Positions 54,589-64,000 of a DNA stretch of 64,000 nt are shown in pieces. The position numbers and the translations under genes are program-made. Origin of the DNA: Trachythela sp. YZ-2020 (Eukaryota > Cnidaria > Anthozoa > Malacalcyonacea > Clavulariidae); assembly GCA_016169945.1 (NCBI GenBank), contig JADLSH010000282.1, positions 2,491,118-2,555,117 on the forward strand. Reading direction: 5' to 3'. The notes under the pieces were generated by a model. It searched no databases. It was not told where the DNA came from and saw nothing but the letters and a program-made list of their open reading frames with translations. Positions within the stretch are counted from its first letter, which is position 1; each line of letters opens with the position of its first letter.

Positions 54589-54914
54589 TTGTGCTGGCGA
54601 CGAGTACGTAAAATATTTTTTACCTCGAGGTAACTGATACAGTTTTAATCGCTTACAAATAGCGTTAACTCGATCAATATATTTTGTATACTGTGGTTTA
54701 CCTAGTATAGCTTTGGGAGTTGATACAGCACTGAGATATAGCGTGCAAAAAAGGTTTAAAACCAGACCGTATATTCACAACGTGCCCAAATATGTTTGAT
54801 CTAAATTATATTTTACGGATTATTCTGTTTATGTGCGAATAATATAGTTTCAGTTTAACTAAAAACAGGTTCAAAGAAACAACCTTGCCTTTTATATTGT
54901 GTATATCTCGCTTC

Positions 54915-55116
54915 ATTAACATTTTGATTACCATTTATGATTTATATTATCAAAAGCCTAACACCACCGAATCATAATATATTCAGTTAGATATTTTGAA
55001 ACATTCATGCTGCTGATTTATTGCTGGAAAGTCATTATAAAAAGCCCTAAAATGTATCATTTTGATTATCATTTATATTATCAAAAGCCTAATACCACCG
55101 AATCATAATATATTGC
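54915..55116. repeat. direct repeat, about 60 bp, 135 bp apart
   Basis: TTATATTATCAAAAGCCTAA then ACCACCGAATCATAATATATT occurs at about 54941-54983 and 55075-55117. Upstream CATTTTGATTA(C/T)CATTTAT is also shared. Confidence 0.75.
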
Positions 55117-55479
55117 GCTACGACGAACCGGGGAGAATAATATAAGTAATTTGACGTCGGTGTCAAACAAAGCGATAGTCTAAAAGATGAATAAAACCGG
55201 TTCCTCGTAAAAATCAGGAAAAATTAAGATTGCATGCGTTTTCTTTTAAAAACCTGACCTATTCTGGGGAAGGGGTGTTCTTCAACTGACCTATTCTGGG
55301 GAAGTGGTGTTCTTCAAGCTACATAACTTCGATTGACCTTTCTGTCCAGACTCATGTAGTTTACAATGTTTTCAAACCGTGTAATTATGTAATAATGATA
55401 TTATATTTCAATCTGTGGATAATTTTGGGATAAGTCACACAAATTTTTTGATGATGTGGAACAAGGGAAGGTTTTTTAA

Positions 55480-56470
55480 CTGGGGTGGCATGACGTCATG
55501 TCATTACGGTTTGGCAATGTGATTGCATGAGTGAATCAGCGACAAATTCAAGCTAGGGCGGTATGGAATCATGTTTTAACGTTTGGCAGTTGATTGCATG
55601 AGTGAATCAGCGGAAAATTTCTACCTAAGTGTCCTGGGGTCACGTTATTACTGTTTGGCAGCTGATTGCATGAGTGAATCAGCGAAAAATTCTAGGGTGG
55701 CCTGGGGTCACGCGAATATGTTTGGCAGCTGATTGCATGAGTGAATCAGCGGAAAAATTCTAGGGTGGCCTGGGGTCACGTTATTAATATTTGGCAGCTG
55801 ATTGCATGAGTGAATCAGCGAGAAATGCTAGGGTGGTCTGGGGTCACGTTATTAATATTAGGTAGCTGATTGCATGACTGAATCAGCGGAAAATTATAGG
55901 GTGGCCTGAGGTCACGTTATTAATGTTTGGCAGCTGATTGCATGAGTGAATCAGTGGCAAATTTCTAGGTTGGCCTGGGTCACGTTATTACTGCTTGGCA
56001 GTTGATTGCATGAGTGAGCCAGCGGCATATTTCTAGGGTGGCCTGGGGTCACGTTATTAATGTTTGGCAGCTGATTCCATGAGTGAATCAGCGGAAAATT
56101 CTAGGCTGGCCTGGGGTTAAGTTTTTAATGTTTGGCAGCTGATTGCATGAGTGAATCAGCGAACAATCCTAGGGTAGCCTGGGTTATGTTATTAATTGTT
56201 GGCAGTTGATTACATGAGTGAATCCGCCACAATTTCTGGGGTGGCCGAGGGTCATGTTATTAATTACTGTTTGGCAGTGGGTTGCATGAGTGAATCACTG
56301 AAACTTCTAGGGTGGCCTGGAGTCACATTATTGAAATTTGGCAGGCGGATTGCATGCGTGAATCAGCGACAATTTTAACTTGGGTGGCTTGGGGTCACGT
56401 GATTATTTGTTGGTAAGCTGTTTGTATGAGTGACTCCGTCGGAAATTGTAATGCGGGGGCCTGGGATCAC
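55480..56470. repeat. 67-bp minisatellite, 14 units, hairpin in each
   Basis: Fourteen units of 66-72 bp share TTTGGCAGCTGATTGCATGA, GTGAATCAGCGG, AAATTCTAGGGTGGCCTGGG and GTCACGTTATTAAT. The centre (GCTGATT-N9-AATCAGC) is a 7-bp stem with a 9-nt loop and is the best kept part. Outer units are more diverged than inner ones. An open frame in it (56196-56378) is a repeat artefact. Confidence 0.92.
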
Positions 56471-56525
56471 GTGATTGCTGCTGTTTGAATCAGCCTACAC
56501 CTTATCATTATGACACCAGCTATGG

Positions 56526-57098
56526 TTGTTCTCTGTTGTCTTTTATGGAGACATTGCGTGGGTTTTCAGCGGGTATTCTTTAACTGTTTCCCATTCCCTA
56601 CAGGATCAAATGAAGGCATTTCGCGAGCAGTTGGGTCAGCTGCAACAAGTAGCGGGAATGCCACCCGTTGACCAGGCTCTTGGGCTTGTGCGCCAATTGG
56701 CTGGTCGGCCGCCGTCTATCTTCGATGCTTATGCCCTTATTGGCGCTTTGGAGAACTTAGAAGATGTGGCGCGTCGCTCTGGTCATCAGGATTTCAAACG
56801 TTTTCCGGCGGTTCACACCCATTGCAAGAAGCTTCCTCCTGATGCTCGGTTGGGGGACTTTGTTACCCGCATTTTAGGGGATGACGTGGAGCGCGAGGTG
56901 GCAAAGACCGTTTCAAAAATGCTCAAGTCTTCTGTTAGTCAACCCCGAGTGTTTGACCCCAGCCGACACATCCCAGACCCTTGCGAGATTCGCCGTATCC
57001 GCAGGCGGCACCATCTGGCCAACCATCGATGCGTGGAAGGTGTTTTTGGACATTTTGCGCGAAACGGCCCTCAGGGGGCGCAGTCAATCTTGAAGTAG
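56526..57098 (+). CDS. unknown coding-like island, part 1
   Basis: Up to 190 residues. A likely acceptor, TTCCCTACAG at 56595-56604, precedes GATCAAATGAAGGC in the same frame, so the real start is probably an exon at 56605. It reads QMKAFREQLGQLQQVAGMPP, VDQALGLVRQLAGRPPSIFD, FPAVHTHCKKLPPDARLGDF and REVAKTVSKMLKSS. It is mainly helical, with no motif I know. Base composition is visibly richer in G+C than the surroundings. Past about 56960 a second frame (RFAVSAGGTIWPTIDAWKVF) looks equally plausible, so a frameshift may be present. Possibly a retroelement ORF1; unproven. Confidence 0.4.
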   Translation: MFSVVFYGDIAWVFSGYSLTVSHSLQDQMKAFREQLGQLQQVAGMPPVDQALGLVRQLAGRPPSIFDAYALIGALENLEDVARRSGHQDFKRFPAVHTHCKKLPPDARLGDFVTRILGDDVEREVAKTVSKMLKSSVSQPRVFDPSRHIPDPCEIRRIRRRHHLANHRCVEGVFGHFARNGPQGAQSILK

Positions 57099-57499
57099 CT
57101 AGGTCAGCAGTGTTGTTTTATGCGGGGCAACTGTTGTGTGTCCCTGTATGTAGAGTGCAATTTGCTTTCGCGCCATGGTGCGTATTCGTATTATTCTCTT
57201 ATGAATAAATTGGGTACTTTCATTTGATTTTGCTTTGTTTTGTTGATTGATTCGGATTCTGGGTAGCCCATTATTTTCATACATGTTTTTGCATGTTTCC
57301 TTGCCTACTGGGTGGTGGTCAACTTTCCCAGGGCTATGTAAAGCTCTTTGTGCCCGACTCTTGCCGTTGGACCGGGATTGTTGCCCTCTGTTCGTTTCCT
57401 GGGTGGGTTTTCCGTTCATTTATTTTCTCCTCCCTTTTACTTCTTTAGCCGCCATCGTCACGCTCCTGTTTTCAATTGTTTGTTGTGCCTGAATGGGAG

Positions 57500-57772
57500 A
57501 TTACGCCTAATTTTGATCCGCTGGCGGCTACAGCTAACTTTTCTATGCGTGAAATTCGTTGGAGGACCCTCCAGGAGCCTAGCATTGTGGCAGAAGTCCC
57601 GGCCGATGGACTAACTTCGGCAGTCACCAATCCACTTGTCCCTCAGGAGATTTCGGTGCCTTTGGTGGTTCGGGATCCAGATAGTTTTATTGCGGGTGAA
57701 ATCCATGCTGATGTGGAGGTCTGGGATCGTTTAGCGCACGATCTTCCTAACTCAACAGTACCGCGATCTTAA
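57500..57772 (+). CDS. unknown coding-like island, part 2
   Basis: About 90 residues ending at TAA: ITPNFDPLAATANFSMREIR, VAEVPADGLTSAVTNPLVPQ, VPLVVRDPDSFIAGEIHADV. It has the same GC-rich character as the frame at 56.5-57.1 kb, in a different register. No domain is recognised. It may be the next exon or a broken continuation of the same gene. Confidence 0.33.
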   Translation: MTPNFDPLAATANFSMREIRWRTLQEPSIVAEVPADGLTSAVTNPLVPQEISVPLVVRDPDSFIAGEIHADVEVWDRLAHDLPNSTVPRS

Positions 57773-59027
57773 TGCTGTCAATAATTTTGTTCTAGCATTT
57801 CCGCCGTCGAACTTGATCTAATATACATGTTTGGTGTACAATTATTTATTCACAGTTGGTGTTTCTTCTGTGTTTCGAACATAGCTTGTTTTGCTCAGTA
57901 ACACCTTTATTTCGTGTTTATTTCTTAAGTGTTATTGACGATATCACTGGTATCGCTCATCCGTGATACGATTAGAATGGGGAATAAAATTTGGAGCGAC
58001 GTAGATTTTTTGTTGAGAATGGGAATAGGGGTTGTGGGAATGGGGAAAGGTTATAATTTGGGTGTAAGGGGTCTTGAAATTTAGATTAGTTTTAAGGAGG
58101 TGGGCGGACGCGAAGTGATTTGCACCCGGTCTTTCAAATGGAAACAATGAAACTCCATCTTCCCCAATACTTAATCAGCGATCCGTGAAGCAGAGGCCGG
58201 TTTGGATATTTTACTATTCAATTAAACTGGCCGAAGTATCCCACGGAAGCTGATTAAGTTATACAATTTGCATAGGTATTGTCTTTGAGGCATGCCTAAT
58301 CATATCCGAGCGTATATATGAGAACCAGTTAATGAAAGTTTATTAATAAGAAAAAAATTGTGCCATTTGCTCGAGTTGAATTTCATGCTATGACATGTCG
58401 CAAGTCCTTTTTGCGTCTACGTTGCGTAGCAACGTAAACGCTATGTTAGCGGTAAGATTTCTATGTGGTTGTGTTTGGTCGATTCGTGACGTCAGCAGCT
58501 TAACCGCATGTAAAACAGTCTACAAATTATTCGATGCTGTTCACACGGATTTTGTTTTCTATTTTTGAAAGGATTTTGTCGAGGTAAGGCAATTATCAAA
58601 GCTTATAGGTACCTGGTCAAGTTGGGCAATGTGAATATCGATATTTGTTGACGAATCGCGTAATAAATTGTGAGCATTTCAATTGTGTTGTAAACGCTGC
58701 CAGTCAGGTCAAGCTTTTGATATATTTATTTGTCTTACAATAGTTTTGATCTCACAGGCACATTGTGTTAGCGCTGATCAACATTTCTATCAGACGCTTA
58801 GCGTTGAGTGTAACACAACTCAATCAAACCAGTTCTCACCGGTTCAAACTCAAATCAAACTTAAAACAAACTTAATAGAGTACTTAAACTAAAGAAGTCA
58901 GTGTACTCCAGAAAAAGCTAAACGAAGACAGTGTACTCCAGAAAAAGCTAAACGAAGACAGTGTGGTCGTTCGCCCAACAAGGCAAACTAACTAAAAATC
59001 GCCCAACAGTGACAGTTCAAGATCAAG
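57773..59027. other. non-coding stretch with 5' leader-like repeat
   Basis: No supported gene. 58901-58970 is a 30-bp unit repeated twice and partly a third time (GTGTACTCCAGAAAAAGCTA, AACGAAGACA), just upstream of the 2A-bearing frame and probably in its leader. Confidence 0.55.
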
Positions 59028-60002
59028 ATGGGAGTTACAATTGAGCAATACAGAGCTCGAATTGGTGCCCACAATAGTTTTGTGAAAGCCAGAAAAGGTA
59101 ACGCGAGTTGGAAAGATATTTTATGGAATACAAGTCCAATAATATTTTTATTGAGACGAAGTGTTTATGTATTAAAAATTGGCTATATTGTGTATGTTGC
59201 ATTATTGTTGCGAATGGCAAATGATGTGGAAGAAAATCCAGGACCTACTCTTTATGAGATTATTGATCCAACCAAAACAATTTGTGCAGATTTTAGTCAA
59301 AGCAATGGAAGACAATTTGAGAGAAATGCTGGCAAACAATGTGTAGCTATGTCACTAACTGCCATAGTTCATACCCAAGTAAAACATATTGCAACTTGGG
59401 ATACATCATTTTTAAATACAATATTATCTGTTGGTAACAATCTTTATACCTATATTGCAAACTCAATTAACAAAGAGCTTTTGTTGTTAACTGAGATACC
59501 AGAAATGATTTCAATTGATAATAAAGTTATTAATTTAAAATACAGTGAATCCTTGAGTGGTGATGTATTTATGATATTGGATAATGAACCATTTTACTGA
59601 CTCAAAACTGCTCTTAATAAAATCTTTTCACCCACTGAATTAAGTTACCAACATTGTCTGTTAACTATTGACTGTAACACAGTGGCAGTTTTGAAGATTT
59701 CGGAAGAATAATTTAAGATTTTTGATTCTCATTCAAGAGATTTATATGGTATACCAGACCCATTTGGAAAATGTGTGTTGATTGATATTGAAGGTTTAGA
59801 CAATCTGCCCAGTTTTGTTCGCAATATCTAACCTCAAAACAGTCAACGATTACCATGTGAGGTTAAGGGAGTACAAATGTCCCATTTAAATAACAATATA
59901 ATTGATGGAAACTTAACTGTAATAAGAGAAACTCATTTGAGTCGAAAAACCCAAAGCAAAACTAGGGATCCAAGGATTGTGCAAAGTTTCAAAGAGCCAT
60001 AA
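59028..60002 (+). pseudogene. 2A motif plus cysteine-peptidase-like protein, decayed
   Basis: From ATG 59028 the order is: a basic N terminus (MGVTIEQYRARIG), a hydrophobic segment (about residues 47-61), and NDVEENPGP (NPGP at 70-73), which fits the 2A consensus DxExNPGP. Then come ICADFSQSN and NAGKQCVAMSLTAI. The latter (Cys104) resembles the catalytic Cys of OTU/tegument-type deubiquitinases (G-x-QC-x3-SL). A matching His lies in FKIFDSHSRDLYG, in the same frame downstream. In-frame stops occur at 59598-59600, near 59709, near 59829 and near 60000, with no frameshift. I have the impression that such proteins form the N terminus of cnidarian Helitron-like polyproteins; that link is inference. 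Confidence 0.65.
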
Positions 60003-61027
60003 GTTTTGAGGGAAATGGAAGTGAAAATGGGGGGAAATTCAGTAAGGAAAACGAAAGATTAATATGGAAGCACTGAAGTACTCAAACTCTGCGGCGAAGA
60101 CACATTTTTGTTGAATTTTGGATCCTGTAACACCATAATTTACAAGTAAATGCAAGTGTTTCAGGAAAATTTCTCCTTGATCCTACAGATAAAGAATATT
60201 TCACAATTCGCCGTGGGAAGTGTATGCGTATTTATTGCTGACGTAAATAGATGAGTCATGCATGTAATTATAGCTATAGCAGTATTTATATGTCAAGATT
60301 GTCAAGTTCTCATGACATTTGTTTTTCGAAGGCCTATTATTAACTTCGCTTTTGAAAATCGTGTTTTTAACGCCAAGCGTAAACATACGCATGCAAATTA
60401 TGTCCCATTTATAATTACTTGTAACAAGAGACGGACCCTACCAAGCTTTCCAAGAAAATGATCATTGAAACTTTGCTTTTAGTAAAAAAGATTTTATTTG
60501 TAATCTTGAGAGAGGACAAAGTTATCAAGGCAATGAATGTTGTGGATGAATAGTTACAGTAAATATCACGTTGTCGTTGTGTTGAAAGAAAAACATTCGT
60601 TAATCGTTATGTTTATGACTTATACTCAGTATTAAGTTATAGAAAGACGAAGAGTAAAGAGTAGTTACATGTATGATATAGTTTAGTTTTGTAAATATTA
60701 CAGGGTTCATATTATTATTAAATTTTGTTTACAGTAATATGACGTTTACACTAATACTGTATATGTTTCTACTCTATAATTCCGGACTGTCGCTTCAAAT
60801 TTTGCACATGGGCGGCTATTATATATTAGCCCAAGTTAAGTGTAAGTCCAAGTCGGAAATCTGAATTGTTTGGTGAAATAGTATAAAAACTAAGGGTGTA
60901 TAGTCGGCCACTGCCTTCAACTAGAACACCGACACAATTTTTAAGGGGATTTTTTTCAAAGCGGAAATACTGTTTAACTTTCGTTTTCCTAACAATGTCA
61001 ATGACAATGCATATATAAACAGTACTG
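60003..61027. other. non-coding stretch
   Basis: No supported gene. It follows the decayed 2A/peptidase gene; no helicase motifs that would complete a Helitron are seen. Confidence 0.5.
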
Positions 61028-63002
61028 TTACTGTCGTTCCAATTGAAGTGTTCCTCGAATATTGATTCGATACATTACCTCGCGCTGACCAATTCATTTG
61101 TTCAAGTTCCTCGAGATATTCATACACTTCCTGTGAAAGTTGACCAATCACAATCCGTATGTGATTTGAATACGAATCAACTGACCAATGAGGAACTGAT
61201 CCTGCATTGCAGGAAGTAAACAATATTCAAAAATCAAGAATTCGGTTGTTTTCATCATTCGTGTAACTGAAATTCTTCAAATGTGTTTACATTTGTGCTC
61301 AGAAAAACGTTTAATTGAAATACATGTATGGCTTCTCAACAAAAATGTAAAAGTGTTGAAGATTTTCTATGGTTTAGAAAACGGTTTAGAACCAGAATTG
61401 AATAAATATGCAATGCCGCGTTGCAAATATTCATTTTATTTTTAGAAACTAAGCGATCAAACGTGGGGGTTTTCTAATCTATATTTCAAAGGAAAATTTC
61501 ACTTTCATCTGTTTACAATATATATTTTTTCCCGTCAACTCTTTCACAGTACAGTAAAAATAATGCAAGTGTATGACAAAAATGACAGGCGTCATTTGGT
61601 AGTGCAATGAATGTCAGTGGCAAATTTTGGTTTATAGACCAAATAATTTATTGTAAAGGTATGAAGAAATTTGTTCAAATTTGTTCTCTGTATGAAATTG
61701 TAACAAACTTTTTACGTACTATTTACAACATGAGCGGCAGTGTTGTATCGGATATACAAACTCGAGCCGAAGGCGAGCGTTGTATATCCAATACAACACT
61801 GCCGCTCATGTTGTAAATAGCTTGTGAAACGTCTGGATGAGAACATTCGTATTCTTCAACAATTTAAAATAAATGAATGATATTTGGTGAGAAAATTGAA
61901 CTTAAAGTTTATGTAAATCAGCATGATTCTGTATCAGATATACAAACTCCTTCACGCTAATGATTTCTTTTGTGTTTTCTTCATGAATTATTAATGAGTT
62001 TTACAATGTTACTATAGTAATATTATAAACAATATAGATTACAGTACAATTTTATAGTTTTAGAACACAAATATGTATTTATGTACTTGCTTGACATTTT
62101 TTATTTATTATCGTATTATATATCAGAATCGATCTTCAAAATAGCGCCACTGTTTGTCTAAACACTGTCACTGTTTGTCTAAATAATAAATGTCAAGCAA
62201 GTACATAAATACATATTTGTGTTTTAAAACTATAAAATTGAACTATAATCTATATTGTTTCTAATAATATTGCTATATTACAGTAAAGTTTGTTACAATT
62301 TCATACAGAGAACAAATTTGAACAAATTTCTTCATACCTTTACAATAAATTATTTGGTCTATAAACCAAAATTTGCCACTGACATTCATTGCACTATAAA
62401 ATGACGCCTGTCATTTTTGTCATACACTTCCATTATTTTTACTGTACTGTAAAAGAGTTAACGGGAAAAAATATATATTGTAAACAGATGAAAGTGACAT
62501 TTTCCTTTGAAATATAGATTAGAAAACCCCCACGTTTGATCGCTTAGTTTCTAAAAATAAAATGAATATTTGTTATATTTGTTGAAGTAAAACCTTGATC
62601 TCGCAACGCGGCATTGCATATTTATTCAATTCTGGTTCTAAACCGTTTTCTAAACCATAGAAAATCTTCAACACTTTGACATTTTTGTTGAGAAGCCATA
62701 CATGTATTTCAATTAAACGTTTTTCTGAGCACAAATGTAAACACATTTGAAGAATTTCAGTTACACGAATGATGAAAACAACCGATCGAATTCTTGATTT
62801 TTGAATATTGTTTACTTCCTGCAATGCAGGATCAGTTCCTCATTGGTCAGTTGATTCGTATTCAAATCATATACGGATTGTGATTGGTCAACTTTCACAG
62901 GAAGTGTATGAATATCTCGAGGAACTTGAACAAATGAATTGGTCAGCGCGAGGTAATGTATCGAATCAATATTTGAGGAACACTTCAATTGGAACGACAG
63001 TA
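61028..63002. repeat. 2-kb palindrome with 70-bp centre
   Basis: The left arm (61028 to about 62108) and right arm (about 62183-63002) are inverse copies. Examples are TACTGTCGTTCCAATTGAAG against CTTCAATTGGAACGACAGTA at the outer ends, and ATACATATTTGTG/CACAAATATGTAT near the centre. The arms are over 90 percent identical by eye. The left arm has about 300 bp more (61711-62012), including a separate small hairpin. Mirrored open frames in both arms (61223-60921 and 62808-63026) mark the symmetry rather than a gene. The centre has CACTGTTTGTCTAAA twice. Confidence 0.9.
61721..61818. mobile_element. 98-bp hairpin MITE inside the left arm
   Basis: ATTTACAACATGAGCGGCAG pairs with CTGCCGCTCATGTTGTAAAT. 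Arms of about 39 bp have one mismatch and a 20-nt loop that itself contains CTCG...CGAG. The right arm of the large palindrome lacks it. Confidence 0.85.
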
Positions 63003-64000
63003 AACACGTTCACACTTCAAACGTAATTATTTATATCACAGAAAATACAGATTACAGATCGAATACATGCAGTATACTATATATATATATATATATCCAG
63101 CCGTCGACATGCACAAGTTTATTGACATTGGCATTGCCCCTATAGTTCATAAGGCTATAGTTGTATTTGAAATAATATAGCCTTTAAACTGCTACCACAT
63201 TTACCTTCCTTATCATTTATATAATCTGCAAACTCGCATTTGAGATACAGTCTTTAAATATTTTGTCATAACCATATTCTCGAAAGCAAATGTCAAATAA
63301 TAATGCTCAGGAAGCGAAAATAAGTGAATTTCTACAATCCTTCCCGTTGATTATCCAGTACTGAATTGGAGGCAAGTTGGTAAGTCAGTTATAATGACTG
63401 ATTTCTCTCCGGTTAATCGACATACTTATAGTTATACTATATATTGATAATTTGATATAATGATGTTCTTGTCGCTAGACTCGCTACACGGGACGTGTAC
63501 GAATCTCGCAGTCACCTCGCGGCCACGCACTTGATAGCGCACGCGCATTTGTGATTGCACAAAAAATGGGGTTTCCGGGGGAAAGTTCGCCAATTTAATG
63601 TCAATTCAACGTCTTCAGCAAATGTTTCAAGTTCAATATAAACACTCTAATTCAACATAGTTTGTGTAAAGTCGCCATAAGATCAAAAGAATATTTAAAG
63701 AAAAATGTGAAGCCCTGTCTTGAAGCACTAAATCACTAAATGTTAATGAAATTTAGAAAGAAACATAAATTGTATGCACCCCCCGGAAAGTTTACACTAT
63801 GATTGAATGAATGAATGAATGAATGACTGACTCGTTTGAATTTTCGCCACTCACCACAATACTGCAAAGTTTCGAAGAAACTTTGCACTAATAACCCAAA
63901 ATGAAACAACTGAGAGTAGAGAACAAAGACTATCCAATCTTAGGGAGAAGCGAAAAAATCAGTCGATGGAAATTAAAGAGAAAATAATGTTCGATAAACG
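63003..64000. other. non-coding end of window with simple repeats
   Basis: No supported gene. It contains a (TA)n run near 63075-63096 and (GAAT)n near 63803-63824. TAACCCAAAATGAAACAACT near the end is unassigned. Confidence 0.55.

Noticed and set aside
56196..56378. Open frame inside the 67-bp minisatellite
   Set aside because: Created by unit periodicity; not supported outside the repeat.
59028..61027. Complete Helitron with Rep/helicase
   Set aside because: Only the N-terminal 2A/peptidase-like part is seen; no Rep HUH or helicase motifs follow and no Helitron ends were found.
60921..63026. Two mirrored protein-coding genes
   Set aside because: The identical frames lie on opposite arms of the palindrome; no domain or start context supports translation.

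Overview
The window is eukaryotic, AT-rich and gene-poor, and most of what can be recognised is mobile DNA. Isolated GT-AG-bounded metazoan exons (SAM domain, RecQ-type C-terminal helix-turn-helix, LDLR class B/YWTD) sit among LINEs, Ty3/gypsy elements, a Maverick/Polinton, piggyBac and PIF/Harbinger remnants, tRNA-derived SINEs and many inverted-repeat (MITE-like) elements. The mix suggests an early-branching marine invertebrate, most likely a cnidarian. That assignment is inference from family resemblance; no rRNA, mitochondrial or other diagnostic gene is present. All homology calls were made by eye, without a search.

Layout. 0-8.5 kb: a 430-bp tandem repeat, a SAM-domain exon on the minus strand with a foldback MITE next to its acceptor, an array of about 17 small ACTCA/TGAGT hairpins, and the last exon of a RecQ-like gene. 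8.5-13.3 kb: a complete Ty3/gypsy element with LTRs that read identical, but pol carries a nonsense codon and a frameshift. 14.5-17.7 kb: a long DDE-like gene ending in a zinc finger and a homeodomain-like segment, broken by two frameshifts. 17.75-22.3 kb: a nearly full-length LINE on the minus strand whose ORF2 begins with a 2A-like NPGP motif. 25.6-28 kb: a 1.2-kb foldback element and a dead Harbinger transposase. 30.2 kb: a YWTD exon. 31.6-39 kb: a degraded minus-strand gypsy element invaded by a 2.8-kb DNA element and a LINE tail, with long (AGAC)n tracts at both ends. 39-49 kb: MITEs, LINE fragments, and a piggyBac remnant carrying an 18-bp palindrome and a SINE. 50-54 kb: a Polinton fragment whose packaging ATPase is split by a LINE and partly duplicated in inverted orientation. 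55.5-56.5 kb: a 67-bp minisatellite of 14 units. 56.5-57.8 kb: a GC-richer coding-like island I do not recognise. 59-60 kb: a decayed gene with a perfect 2A motif followed by a cysteine-peptidase-like domain. 61-63 kb: a 2-kb palindrome with another hairpin inserted in one arm.

The genes do not form one pathway. The window records nested insertions: a LINE in a Polinton, a LINE and a DNA element in a gypsy element, a SINE in a piggyBac, and a hairpin in a palindrome. The most unusual items are the two NPGP-bearing elements, the DDE/zinc-finger/homeodomain-like gene, the short-hairpin array, the long palindrome and the inverted Polinton ATPase copies.
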